From an uncultured Alphaproteobacteria bacterium (GTDB taxonomy: Bacteria; Pseudomonadota; Alphaproteobacteria; HIMB59): a stretch of DNA of 60,409 bases. Under the pieces are notes generated by a model. The model was not told where the DNA came from. It saw nothing but the letters and a program-made list of their open reading frames with translations, and made no database searches. The position numbers and the translations under genes are program-made. Position 1 is the first letter of the stretch. Each line of letters starts with the position of its first letter. The stretch covers positions 1 to 60,409 of the forward strand of contig CACMUL010000007.1 of NCBI GenBank assembly GCA_902616855.1, given 5' to 3'. This document shows positions 1-9,130 of the stretch, in pieces.

Positions 1-1
1 A

Positions 2-490
2 TCTGGAATTTTTTTAGGAAAGCAATATCATTTAAACTATGTAAGACCTGGAAAAAGTCTTTACGGAATTAATCCTTTCTATAAAAAAAGATTTAACCTA
101 AGACAGGTTATGAGTATTTACTCACCTATATTACAAATTCAAAATGTCAGAAAAGGAAATTCAATTGGCTACAGCCAAACTTATAAACTTAAAAGAGACT
201 TAAAAGTTGCAACAATAGATTTTGGTTACTCTGATGGATTTCTTAGAAGCGGAAGTAATAAAGCATCTGTTTATATAGATAAATTTCAATGTAGAATTTT
301 AGGAAGAGTTTCAATGGACTTGATCACGATTGATGTGTCTAAGGTTCCCAATAACAAATTGTATCTTGGCAAACCTGTCGAAATAATTGGAAGTAATCAA
401 CGATATGAGAGAATTGCATACGAAACTGGGACTAATGAACACGAGATTTTAATTTCTTTAGGCAGGAACTTAAGAAAAGTATATATATAA
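2..490 (+). CDS. alr: Alanine racemase, C-terminal part (5' end cut by window)
   Basis: This is the C-terminal part of a PLP-dependent alanine racemase, which makes D-alanine for peptidoglycan in the cytosol. The open frame runs from the window edge; an internal ATG at 110 is not the true start because the frame upstream already encodes family sequence (RPGKSLYGINP). The IGYSQTY stretch matches the region carrying the catalytic tyrosine of the beta-barrel domain. GYSDGF and GRVSMDLITIDV are typical C-terminal motifs. The N-terminal barrel with the PLP lysine lies outside the window. It ends 3 nt before the next gene on the same strand, so the two are probably co-transcribed. Confidence 0.92.
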   Translation, partial: SGIFLGKQYHLNYVRPGKSLYGINPFYKKRFNLRQVMSIYSPILQIQNVRKGNSIGYSQTYKLKRDLKVATIDFGYSDGFLRSGSNKASVYIDKFQCRILGRVSMDLITIDVSKVPNNKLYLGKPVEIIGSNQRYERIAYETGTNEHEILISLGRNLRKVYI

Positions 491-493
491 GTC

Positions 494-2257
494 ATGTACG
501 AAGCTCCGATTAAAGATTTAAATTTTGTAATTAAGAATCTAATAGATTTAGGCAAACTAAATAAAGTTAGTGATTATTCTGAATTTTCTGATGATTTAGT
601 TGAAGCAGTTCTTGAAGAGGCAGGAAAAATAGCTTCTGAAGTGTTAGACCCTTGTAACCTTTCAGGAGACCATGAGGGCTCGAAAAGACTCGATACTGGT
701 GAAGTCGTAACTCCTAAAGGCTACAAAGAGGCTTATGAGAGTTTAAGAGATGGTGGGTGGTTTGGCTTAGAGGCCAAAGAAAAATTTGGTGGTCAACAGA
801 TACCAGTAACCTTATCTGCCGCTGTTAATGAGATTTGGCATAGTTCTAATATGTCATTGGCGCTTTGCCACCTGTTAACACAAGGTCTGATATATGCTTT
901 ACAAAAATCAGCATCAGAAGATCAAAAAAGCTTTTATATACCAAAATTAGCATCAGGTCATTGGACTGGTACAATGAATTTAACTGAACCACAATCCGGA
1001 ACAGATCTGTCTACGATTAAAACTAAAGCCATAAAAGAAAATGGTCATTATAAAATTTATGGACAAAAAATTTATATTACCTATGGGGAACATGATTTAT
1101 CTGAGAATATTATTCATTTGGTTTTAGCGAGAACACCTGAAGCGCCAGAGGGTAATAAAGGTATTTCTGTTTTTCTTGTACCTAAATTTATTCCAAATGA
1201 TGACGGCAGTATCGGCAAAAAAAATGATGTAACCTGTTTGTCTATTGAAAAAAAACTTGGTGTCAAAGGCTCTCCTACTGCAGTTTTACAGTTTGGTGAA
1301 AAGGATGGAGCTATTGGTTATTTGGTTGGAGAAGAAAATCAGGGTTTAAATATAATGTTCGAAATGATGAACCATGCAAGGTTCTCAGTTGGAGTTCAGG
1401 GACTTGCTGTTTCTGAAAGAGCTTATCAACAATCTAAAATGTATGCCTTTGATAGAGTTCAAGGAGTTCCGATTGATGGTCAGAAAGGTGATCCTATTAT
1501 TCATCACCCAGATGTGCTTCGATTATCCTCGACTATGAAATCAGAAATCGAAGCTATGAGAGCTCTTGCAATTTATGGAGCTTTTGCTTTGGATATGACT
1601 AAGTCAGAAGAGAGTGAATATTGGGAAACAAAATCATCTTTAATGATACCTATTATTAAAGGGTGGTTGACTGAAAGATCACTAGAGATTACATCAAATG
1701 CTATTCAAATTCATGGTGGAATGGGCTTTATTGAAGAAACAGGAATCGCACAACATTATAGAGATGCTAGAATTCTCCCTATATACGAGGGCACCACTGC
1801 AATTCAAGCAAATGATTTAGTTTTTAGGAAGACGCTTCGAGACAATGGTAAAAGCATATTAGAATTAATTGATGAAATTAAAACCGATACAGAAGGATCT
1901 GCGAGTTCAGATCGATTACAAGAGTTATGTAAAAAAATGAATAGCTCAATTGACTCTGCAAAAAAAGTTGTTGAGCACATTGTTTCTACTTCTAACAATA
2001 AAAAAAGACCTGCTGTATCGAGTGTTAATTATTTAATGATGTTAGGTTATATTTTTGGGGGTTGGATGATGATTAAAACTGCCAAAAAATCACTCGAACT
2101 AAAAGATAAAGGCGAAATTGATAATGAATTTCTGGATGCAAAAATAGCTACATCAAGTATTTATGTATCAAGTATTTTGCCTAAAATTGATAGTTTAGCT
2201 TCCATAATTTTACATGGCGATGAAGATGTTTTAGCTATGAAACATCAATGGTTGTAA
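494..2257 (+). CDS. Acyl-CoA dehydrogenase, large DmdC/FadE-like type
   Basis: This FAD-dependent acyl-CoA dehydrogenase (587 aa) oxidises an acyl-CoA to the enoyl-CoA and passes electrons to ETF. It has the N-terminal extension (MYEAPIKDLNFV), the middle-domain motif LTEPQSGTDL near residue 165, and the C-terminal ARILPIYEGTTAIQ segment, where the glutamate is the expected catalytic base. It ends in the extra C-terminal domain found in DmdC-type enzymes. DmdC acts on 3-methylmercaptopropionyl-CoA in DMSP breakdown. That substrate is possible here, since betaine and ETF genes are close by, but it is not proven because no dmdA, dmdB or dmdD lies in the window. ETF and ETF-QO are encoded just downstream on the other strand. 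Confidence 0.88.
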   Translation: MYEAPIKDLNFVIKNLIDLGKLNKVSDYSEFSDDLVEAVLEEAGKIASEVLDPCNLSGDHEGSKRLDTGEVVTPKGYKEAYESLRDGGWFGLEAKEKFGGQQIPVTLSAAVNEIWHSSNMSLALCHLLTQGLIYALQKSASEDQKSFYIPKLASGHWTGTMNLTEPQSGTDLSTIKTKAIKENGHYKIYGQKIYITYGEHDLSENIIHLVLARTPEAPEGNKGISVFLVPKFIPNDDGSIGKKNDVTCLSIEKKLGVKGSPTAVLQFGEKDGAIGYLVGEENQGLNIMFEMMNHARFSVGVQGLAVSERAYQQSKMYAFDRVQGVPIDGQKGDPIIHHPDVLRLSSTMKSEIEAMRALAIYGAFALDMTKSEESEYWETKSSLMIPIIKGWLTERSLEITSNAIQIHGGMGFIEETGIAQHYRDARILPIYEGTTAIQANDLVFRKTLRDNGKSILELIDEIKTDTEGSASSDRLQELCKKMNSSIDSAKKVVEHIVSTSNNKKRPAVSSVNYLMMLGYIFGGWMMIKTAKKSLELKDKGEIDNEFLDAKIATSSIYVSSILPKIDSLASIILHGDEDVLAMKHQWL

Positions 2258-2258
2258 T

Positions 2259-2750
2259 TTGGAAAAATTCAAAAATAAATTAAGTAATTTTTTTAGTTGG
2301 CTTTCAAAGGCAGAATTAGTTGAGTTAGACTCAGTGGATACTAGCGAAGATCCAATCAGACCAGACATTGACAATGAATTTCGCACCTCATATGGCCGCA
2401 AGATTTATGGATTAAAATCTAATGAAGATGTTGAAGGGTTTATTTGTCTAGCATTCTGTAACGATGTACCACAAACAATGAAAGAATTAGACTTAATGAG
2501 CAAAAATGCTTTTCATGAAAAAAACGCAAACATTGCTGTAGCCTATACTGTTTGGTCAAGAAAAAGAGGAGCAGGTAAACAAACTATTTTTACAACAAAA
2601 AAGCTTGTTAAAGATGAGATGAAAAATATAGATCGCTTTATCACACTTTCTCCTTTGACACCTATTGCAACACATTTTCATATAAAGCATGGTGCTAAAT
2701 TAGTAAATATCAATGCAACTTCGCAAAACTTTGAATACGACTTTAATTAG
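2259..2750 (+). CDS. Malonyl-CoA decarboxylase-like GNAT-fold protein
   Basis: This is a 163-aa protein starting at TTG, 1 nt after the stop of the acyl-CoA dehydrogenase, so it is probably coupled to it. Its C-terminal half resembles the catalytic GNAT-fold domain of malonyl-CoA decarboxylase. FITLSPLTP (Ser131) matches the TLSP motif with the catalytic serine, and HFHIKHGAKL (His141) matches the motif with the catalytic histidine. The segment VAYTVWSRKRGAGK sits where MCD has its FYSIS-type strand. It is much shorter than real MCD (about 400-490 aa) and lacks the helical N-terminal domain. A role in short acyl-CoA metabolism is inferred from this and from its neighbour. The 3' end overlaps the ETF-QO gene by 4 nt. 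Confidence 0.6.
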   Translation: MEKFKNKLSNFFSWLSKAELVELDSVDTSEDPIRPDIDNEFRTSYGRKIYGLKSNEDVEGFICLAFCNDVPQTMKELDLMSKNAFHEKNANIAVAYTVWSRKRGAGKQTIFTTKKLVKDEMKNIDRFITLSPLTPIATHFHIKHGAKLVNINATSQNFEYDFN

Positions 2751-4384
2751 GTCCCAGAGTAAATAGGTCCACCCCCCCCCTCAGGAGTTACCCACTCAAT
2801 ATTTTGAGAAGGTTCTTTAATATCGCATGTCTTACAATGAATACAATTTTGAGAATTAATTTTTAAAATTTTTTTTTGGAGGTCATTATCAAATTCAACT
2901 TCATACACACCTGCAGGACAATACCTTTGGGCAGGTTCGTCGTATTCTTCAATAGTAAAATTAGTTGACAGATCATTATCATTAAGTAACAAATGGTTAG
3001 GTTGATCATCTGCGTGGTTAGTTCCTGATAAATAAACTGAGCTGGGTTTATCAAAAGTAATAACACCATCATATTTAGGATAGGTAATTTTTTTTGCTTT
3101 TTTAGCTGGGATCAAAGATTCATGATCAGCATGCTTATGTTGAAGGGTAAACGGAAGTTTACCTCCAAATATTTTTTGATCTAATCCAGTAAAAATCATT
3201 GCAGGTATTAGGCCCCATTGAAAACTGGGCTTTACATTTCTTGCTTTGTATAATTCCTCATATACCCATGAGTTTTTGAATTTTGACTCATACTCTGACA
3301 GTTCTTTATTACTATTTATGTGATCATTGATGACTTCTGCAGCAATTATTCCACTTTTCATTGCGGTATGTGATCCTTTAATTTTTGGCATATTTAGAGT
3401 GCCTGCATCACATCCTATCAATAACGCCCCAGGCATATACATTTGTGGAAGACTCTGCAATCCTCCCTCTATTAGAGCTCTTGCTCCATAAGAAATTCTT
3501 TTACCACCATCTAATAATTTTTTGATATCAGGGTGAGTTTTAAACTGTTGAAATTCATCATAAGGAGAAAGGTATGGATTTTTATAATCCAAACCGATTA
3601 CGTAACCTAAGTATATTTGATTATTTTCAGCGTGATAACAAAAACTACCTCCATATGTATCACTTTCAAGAGGCCATCCCACACTATGTGAAACTTTACC
3701 AAGTTGGTGATTTTCAGAGTTGATCTCCCAAATTTCTTTAAAGCCTATACCGTATTGTTGAGGAGATTTGTTGTTCGAGTCTAAATTAAATTTTTTAAGG
3801 ACCTCTTTTCCCAGGTGACCTCTACAACCCTCTGATAAAACTGTAACTTTACCTTTGATATTAATCCCAGGTTCATAATTATCTTTAGGTTTAAAATTTT
3901 TGTCTAAACCCATATCACCTGTTTGAACACCAATAACCTTTTGATCGTTATCATAAAGTAATTTACTAGCTGCAAATCCTGGAAAGATCTCTACTCCTAA
4001 GTTTTCGGCAAATTCACCTAACCATTTGCAAAGATTAGATAAGCTAATAATGTAGTTTCCATGATTTTTTAAAACATTTGGTAAAAAAAAGTTTGGCACC
4101 TTTATACTTTTAGTTTTTGTATAAAATAAAAAATCTTCTGATGTTACTGATGTATTGATTGGACTATTAAGTTCTTTCCAATTTGGAATGAGTTCATCTA
4201 AAGCCTTAGTTTCAAAAACATTACCACTTAAAATATGAGCACCGACTTCAGATGCTTTTTCTAGTAAACAAATAGATAAATTCGTATCGAGTTGTTTTAG
4301 TTTAATTGCTGTTGATAAACCAGCTGGACCAGCTCCAACTATTACTACATCGTAATTTAATTCTTCTCTCTGCACTTCGCTCAT
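2747..4384 (-). CDS. Electron transfer flavoprotein-ubiquinone oxidoreductase
   Basis: This 545-aa membrane-associated FAD and 4Fe-4S protein passes electrons from reduced ETF into the quinone pool. It starts with an FAD-binding GAGPAG motif near residue 17. Near the C-terminus are the cluster cysteines: RYCPAGVYE, then CIHCKTCDIKEPSQNI. The ending EGGGGPIYSGT is typical of the family, and the length is normal. It lies 22 nt downstream of etfA on the same strand. A run of nine G in the coding strand (C at 2772-2780) encodes the C-terminal glycines, which is odd in such AT-rich DNA. Confidence 0.96.
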   Translation of the reverse strand: MSEVQREELNYDVVIVGAGPAGLSTAIKLKQLDTNLSICLLEKASEVGAHILSGNVFETKALDELIPNWKELNSPINTSVTSEDFLFYTKTKSIKVPNFFLPNVLKNHGNYIISLSNLCKWLGEFAENLGVEIFPGFAASKLLYDNDQKVIGVQTGDMGLDKNFKPKDNYEPGINIKGKVTVLSEGCRGHLGKEVLKKFNLDSNNKSPQQYGIGFKEIWEINSENHQLGKVSHSVGWPLESDTYGGSFCYHAENNQIYLGYVIGLDYKNPYLSPYDEFQQFKTHPDIKKLLDGGKRISYGARALIEGGLQSLPQMYMPGALLIGCDAGTLNMPKIKGSHTAMKSGIIAAEVINDHINSNKELSEYESKFKNSWVYEELYKARNVKPSFQWGLIPAMIFTGLDQKIFGGKLPFTLQHKHADHESLIPAKKAKKITYPKYDGVITFDKPSSVYLSGTNHADDQPNHLLLNDNDLSTNFTIEEYDEPAQRYCPAGVYEVEFDNDLQKKILKINSQNCIHCKTCDIKEPSQNIEWVTPEGGGGPIYSGT

Positions 4385-4406
4385 AATGTTGATTATATAT
4401 TAAATA

Positions 4407-5360
4407 TTACGATTCTATCTGATTAAGTAGATCTAACTCTTTAATAATTTCAGGTATTGCTTGAAATAAATCCGAAGAAAGTCCGTAGTCAGCTATATTA
4501 AATATTGGTGCCTCTAAATCCTTATTAATAGCGACTATGACTTTACTTTCTTTCATACCCGCTAAATGCTGTATTGCACCGGATATACCTACGGCAATAT
4601 AAAGCTCAGGAGCAACCATTTTACCAGTTTGTCCGACTTGGTATTCATTGCCAATATATCCTGAATCAACAGCAGCTCTCGACGCTCCAACAGCTGCATT
4701 AAGTTTATCAGCTAAATCATATAAAAGTTTAAAATTATCAGAGTTTTCTAGCCCTCTACCTCCAGACACAACCACTCGAGCATTGCCCAATTCAGGTCTG
4801 TCACTCTTTGATACTTCTCTACTTACGAATTTTGTTTTAACCTCTGAGTCAATGAAAGTAATATTTTCTAAAGCAGCATCACCTCCTGCTTCTTCACATT
4901 TTTCGAAAGAAGTGGGCCTGACAGTCATTAAATTAATTTTTTGATCAGTTTGAACATAAGAAATAGCGTTTCCCGCGTAAATAGGTCTGATAAAAGTATC
5001 TTGGGACTCTATACCTATAATATCACTTATTTGAGTGACATCTAACTGAGCAGACACTCTAGGTAGTAGATTTTTTCCAAATGTACTAGAAGGTGCTAAA
5101 ATGTGTGAATAGTTTTCAGCTAAATTAGAAATTATAGGAGATGATAATTCTGGTATTTGATTTTCTAGTTTCTCATGATCACAAATAATTACTTTTTTCA
5201 CTAACTGTATTGATTTTGAACTTTTAGCAAGATCTTCAATTTTATTCCCTAAAATTAAAAGATGAATATCTTCGCTTAATTTTTCAGCAGCACTAATAGT
5301 ATTAAGAGTTGATGATTTTAAATTTTTGTTATCATGTTCCGCTACTACAAGTACAGACAT
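4407..5360 (-). CDS. etfA: Electron transfer flavoprotein alpha subunit
   Basis: This is the large ETF subunit (317 aa), which carries FAD and forms a soluble heterodimer with EtfB. The C-terminal FAD domain is clear: VVSGGRGLE, then [31 protein letters not shown] and the final part around [13 protein letters not shown] sequence. The start codon follows the etfB stop with no gap, so the subunits are made together. The local dehydrogenases at 494 and 6698 are likely electron donors. Confidence 0.97.
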   Translation of the reverse strand: MSVLVVAEHDNKNLKSSTLNTISAAEKLSEDIHLLILGNKIEDLAKSSKSIQLVKKVIICDHEKLENQIPELSSPIISNLAENYSHILAPSSTFGKNLLPRVSAQLDVTQISDIIGIESQDTFIRPIYAGNAISYVQTDQKINLMTVRPTSFEKCEEAGGDAALENITFIDSEVKTKFVSREVSKSDRPELGNARVVVSGGRGLENSDNFKLLYDLADKLNAAVGASRAAVDSGYIGNEYQVGQTGKMVAPELYIAVGISGAIQHLAGMKESKVIVAINKDLEAPIFNIADYGLSSDLFQAIPEIIKELDLLNQIES

Positions 5361-6110
5361 TTAAATTACTTTTGCCTCGTATTTTAGTTTTTGAACCAAT
5401 TCTTTGACATCATTAACCATAATCCCTGCTTTCCTTTTTGGAGGCTCAATTACTTTTAAGGTTTTAATTTTTGATGATGTATCAATTCCAAGAGTGTCAA
5501 TATCAATTGTCTCAAGAGGTTTTTTTTTAGCCTTCATTATATTTGGAAGAGAGGCAAACCTTGGTGTGTTTAATCTTAAATCACATGTTAAAACAGCTGG
5601 AAGTGAAGTTTCTAGATTTTCAATACCTTCATCTATTTCCCTTGATATGAAAACTTTATTATTTTCAATTTTTAAATTTGAAATAAAACATCCTTGTGGC
5701 CAATTTAATAATGCAGATAAAATCTGACCTGTTTGATTTGAGTCATCATCGATAGCTTGTTTACCCATTAAAACGAGATCTGGTTTTTCTTTATCAATTA
5801 TTATTTTTAGTGTTTTAGCAACTGCTAATGGCTCTAATGTGTTTTGACTTTTAACCAATATAGACCTATCAATCCCCATAGCCATGGATGTTCTTAAAAC
5901 ATCTTGGGATTTATCATCTCCAATAGATACAGATACTATCTCATTTGCAAGACCCTGTTCCTTAAGCTTTACTGCCTCTTCAATGGCATTTTCATCTGGT
6001 GGATTAACAGACATTTTAACATTTTGGGTTTCTACTCCACTATTGTCGCTTTTTACTCTAATCTGCACTTTGTAATCAACGACTCTTTTGACAGCAACTA
6101 AAACTTTCAT
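5361..6110 (-). CDS. etfB: Electron transfer flavoprotein beta subunit
   Basis: This is the small ETF subunit, 249 aa from the chosen start. The frame is open to 6143, but MKVLVAVKRVVDY is the canonical EtfB N-terminus, so I start it at the ATG ending at 6110. Later motifs include VNPPDENAIEEAVKLKE and the adenine-nucleotide loop region around VLMGKQAIDDDSNQTGQ. It is the first gene of etfB-etfA-ETF-QO. The promoter must lie in the 52-nt gap shared with the divergent Nudix gene. Confidence 0.96.
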   Translation of the reverse strand: MKVLVAVKRVVDYKVQIRVKSDNSGVETQNVKMSVNPPDENAIEEAVKLKEQGLANEIVSVSIGDDKSQDVLRTSMAMGIDRSILVKSQNTLEPLAVAKTLKIIIDKEKPDLVLMGKQAIDDDSNQTGQILSALLNWPQGCFISNLKIENNKVFISREIDEGIENLETSLPAVLTCDLRLNTPRFASLPNIMKAKKKPLETIDIDTLGIDTSSKIKTLKVIEPPKRKAGIMVNDVKELVQKLKYEAKVI

Positions 6111-6162
6111 TTGAATTTCAATAAAATAAACTAACTTAAACAACTTACAAGATCCAAAAACT

Positions 6163-6708
6163 ATGACAAATATTAAGAAGAGGAAGATCTATAAAAATAT
6201 TTATGAATTATTTATTAAATATACTAATAAACTTGATTTTAAAGAGATAAGAGAAAACTACATTTATAATGGAAATAGTGTCTCAGCTATATGTTTTAAT
6301 AAACAAGATCAAGTTTTTTATTTCATAAGACAGATGAGACCAAATTATTTTTTTAATAAATTTTCACCCTACCCTCTGGAAATAGTAGCTGGTGGGATTA
6401 ACAAGAAAGAATCAAGTAGACAAGCTATTATTAGAGAAATTAAAGAGGAACTTGGAGTCAAACCTATTTCGGTAAAAAAGTTGGAGTCACTCATTATTGC
6501 CCCAGATATTTTAGAAGAAATTACTAATATCTATCTTGCATACGTCCCTAGAATTACAAACTTTAAAATTATAAATCCTAATGAGGGAGAATATATAAAG
6601 ATAATCCCGATGAAAAAAAAACAAATTTTAGAAATTTTAAAAACAAATAAAACACATAATATTGTTACAAAATACGCTTTTTTAAAAATAAAAGAGCTTA
6701 AGATTTAA
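6163..6708 (+). CDS. Nudix hydrolase, ADP-ribose/nucleotide-sugar diphosphatase-like
   Basis: This 181-aa Nudix hydrolase cleaves a nucleoside diphosphate linked to another group. The Nudix box is complete, GGINKKE then REIKEELGV, which fits Gx5Ex7REUxEExGU around residues 86-108. The segment before it (YFIRQMRP) is like the VRQFRP stretch of ADP-ribose and nucleotide-sugar diphosphatases, so that subgroup is likely; the substrate is not certain. It is divergent from etfB, and its 3' end overlaps the DMGDH-like gene by 11 nt. Confidence 0.87.
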   Translation: MTNIKKRKIYKNIYELFIKYTNKLDFKEIRENYIYNGNSVSAICFNKQDQVFYFIRQMRPNYFFNKFSPYPLEIVAGGINKKESSRQAIIREIKEELGVKPISVKKLESLIIAPDILEEITNIYLAYVPRITNFKIINPNEGEYIKIIPMKKKQILEILKTNKTHNIVTKYAFLKIKELKI

Positions 6709-9130
6709 TCTTAATCATCTCTTTATCATAGATAGGATAAAGATGCACATTGCAAGGAACTTTTTTAGTAGCTATCTCTAATTCATAATTACCATTTTCT
6801 ACAAAGTTTTGATCAATAACATCTTTACTTCTTATGTACCCATAACCAATAGATTTGCCTATGGTGTATCCGTAACCTCCACTCGATAACCAACCTACTT
6901 GTTTACCATCTCTAAATATAGTTTCTCTTCCTAAAAGTATTTGATTTGGGTCATCACACGTAAAACCTGCAAAAATCTTTTTCAAACCTTTTGATTTTTG
7001 ATTTAACAGTGCTTTTTTTCCAATGAAATCTTTGTCAGAGTTAATCTTAGTTGCCCATCCTAATCCAGCCTCAAGAGGAGTATGGTCTGGCCCGATATCT
7101 GAACCCCAAGCTCTGTAGCCCTTTTCTAAACGACAACTCTCTATACATCGATATCCAGCATTAACTAGTCCAAATTGATTTCCATATTCCATTATCTTTG
7201 AATAAATTTCTGAGGAAAAATCTATTGGGAAATGGAGCTCCCAACCTAACTCACCCATATAGGTTATTCTAATAGCATAAACATCTTTTGAAGCAATTTT
7301 GATTTTTTTACATGTAGCAAATGGAAAATTATCATTTGATAAATCTGTATTTGTAAGTCCTTGAAGGATCTTTCTAGAATTTGGTCCCATTAATGAAAAA
7401 ACTGAATTATCAAACGTTATATTTTTAACTTCTACTTCTAAATTATTTGGAATATTTGAAATTATCCAATCATAGTCATGGGTCATAAAACCTGTTCCAG
7501 TTATAATATAAAATGTATTTTTATCTATAACTGTTATTGTTAAATCACATTCAATTCCGCCATCGTCATTCAACATTTGGGTATAGATTGTCGAACCAAT
7601 TGGTCTATCAATTTTGTTTGCACATAAATACTCTAAAGCTTGTAGTGAGTCTTTACCTGATACGATAAACTTAGCAAAAGATGTTTGATCAATAAGAACA
7701 GCATTCTCTCTTGCGGCCTTTACTTCATTTCCAACAAATTCAAACCAATTTTGTCTGTCAAAGGAATAAATATCCATAGGCTCACTTCCTTTTGGCGCAA
7801 ACCAATTAGGTCTCTCCCAACCCATTTTTTCACCAAAACATGCATTTGAGTTTTTAAGTTTTTCATAAATTGGAGATTTTTTAAATTCTCTTACTGAGGA
7901 ATTTTCCTCAAAAGGCCATGCCATAGTGTAATGTTTAGCATAAGCCTCATAAGTTCTTTTTCTTACCCACTCCAAATCTTGATGAGGTTTTCCAAATCTT
8001 CTTATATCAACTGGCCATAAATCGTAAGGTGGTCTTCCATTGGCTACCCATTCTGCAAGTGCCATTCCCGCTCCACCTCCAGCAGCTATCCCATATGCGT
8101 TAAAACCTGCGCCAACATAAAAATTTTTTAATTCAGGACTCTCTCCTAAAATAAAGTTTCCATCTGGTGTAAAACTCTCAGGTCCATTTATTAATTCTTT
8201 GACTCCAGCAGTCTCAAGACTAGGGACCCTTCCAAGAGCATTATTCATTATTTGTTCAAAATGATCGTAATTTGAGTCTAAAAGTGAAAAATGAAAATCT
8301 TCTGGTACTGATTTTTCAGCCCATGATAAAGGGTTTGGTTCATACCCTCCCATTGCAAGGCCTCCAACCTCCTCTTTAAAATAAATTAACCTATCAGGAT
8401 CTCTTAAAGTAGGAAGGTCTGATTTAACACCCTCTATTTTTTCAGTAACCAAATATTGATGTTGAAAAGATACTAAAGGGACATTAACTCCAACATCTTG
8501 TGCAAACTGTCTGGTCCACTGACCACAACAACAAACAATTTTTTCACACTTGACTTTACCTTTAGATGTTTCAATACCTTCAATTACGCCATTATTTATA
8601 ATTACCTTTGATACCCTAGTTTCCTCAAATATTTTTGCTCCTTTGTTTCTAGCTCCTTTAGCCAATGCTTGTGAAATATCTGTCGGATTTGCTTGTCCAT
8701 CTGTAGGAAGGAAGGCTGCTCCATAAACATCATCTATATTCATGATTGGCCATAAATCTTGAGCCTCTTTTGGAGTAAGTAGTTCCATCTCCAAACCAAA
8801 TGAATGAGCTGTAGTAGTTTGTCTTAAAACCTCCTGCCATCTCTGTTTATTACAAGCTAGTCTCAATCCACCATTCATCTTCCATCCTGTTCCTAATCCT
8901 GTTTCTTTTTCAAGCTTGTCATAAAGATCAACAGAATATCCTAATAATTGAGTAATATTTGCATTTGTTCTTAATTGGCCAACTAGTCCAGCAGCATGCC
9001 ATGTACTACCAGATGTTAATTTACCACTTTCAATAAGTACAACTTCATGTCCTAAATCAGCTAAGTGATATGCAGTAGAGCAACCCACTATACCACCCCC
9101 AATTACTACAATTTTTGAACTATCTATCAT
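6698..9130 (-). CDS. Dimethylglycine/sarcosine dehydrogenase-like FAD protein with GcvT domain
   Basis: This is an 810-aa two-part enzyme of the DMGDH/sarcosine dehydrogenase family, which demethylates N-methylglycines, passes C1 units to tetrahydrofolate and gives electrons to ETF. The N-terminal Rossmann motif is IGGGIVG (residues 10-16), followed by SGSTWHAAGL, where His45 matches the histidine that binds FAD covalently. The C-terminal half is a GcvT-like folate domain (GYRCIESCRLEKGYRAWG, then PLEAGLGW). With betaine-homocysteine methyltransferase nearby, dimethylglycine is the natural guess; sarcosine is the alternative. It overlaps the upstream phosphotransferase gene by 1 nt. Confidence 0.92.
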   Translation of the reverse strand: MIDSSKIVVIGGGIVGCSTAYHLADLGHEVVLIESGKLTSGSTWHAAGLVGQLRTNANITQLLGYSVDLYDKLEKETGLGTGWKMNGGLRLACNKQRWQEVLRQTTTAHSFGLEMELLTPKEAQDLWPIMNIDDVYGAAFLPTDGQANPTDISQALAKGARNKGAKIFEETRVSKVIINNGVIEGIETSKGKVKCEKIVCCCGQWTRQFAQDVGVNVPLVSFQHQYLVTEKIEGVKSDLPTLRDPDRLIYFKEEVGGLAMGGYEPNPLSWAEKSVPEDFHFSLLDSNYDHFEQIMNNALGRVPSLETAGVKELINGPESFTPDGNFILGESPELKNFYVGAGFNAYGIAAGGGAGMALAEWVANGRPPYDLWPVDIRRFGKPHQDLEWVRKRTYEAYAKHYTMAWPFEENSSVREFKKSPIYEKLKNSNACFGEKMGWERPNWFAPKGSEPMDIYSFDRQNWFEFVGNEVKAARENAVLIDQTSFAKFIVSGKDSLQALEYLCANKIDRPIGSTIYTQMLNDDGGIECDLTITVIDKNTFYIITGTGFMTHDYDWIISNIPNNLEVEVKNITFDNSVFSLMGPNSRKILQGLTNTDLSNDNFPFATCKKIKIASKDVYAIRITYMGELGWELHFPIDFSSEIYSKIMEYGNQFGLVNAGYRCIESCRLEKGYRAWGSDIGPDHTPLEAGLGWATKINSDKDFIGKKALLNQKSKGLKKIFAGFTCDDPNQILLGRETIFRDGKQVGWLSSGGYGYTIGKSIGYGYIRSKDVIDQNFVENGNYELEIATKKVPCNVHLYPIYDKEMIKIKS

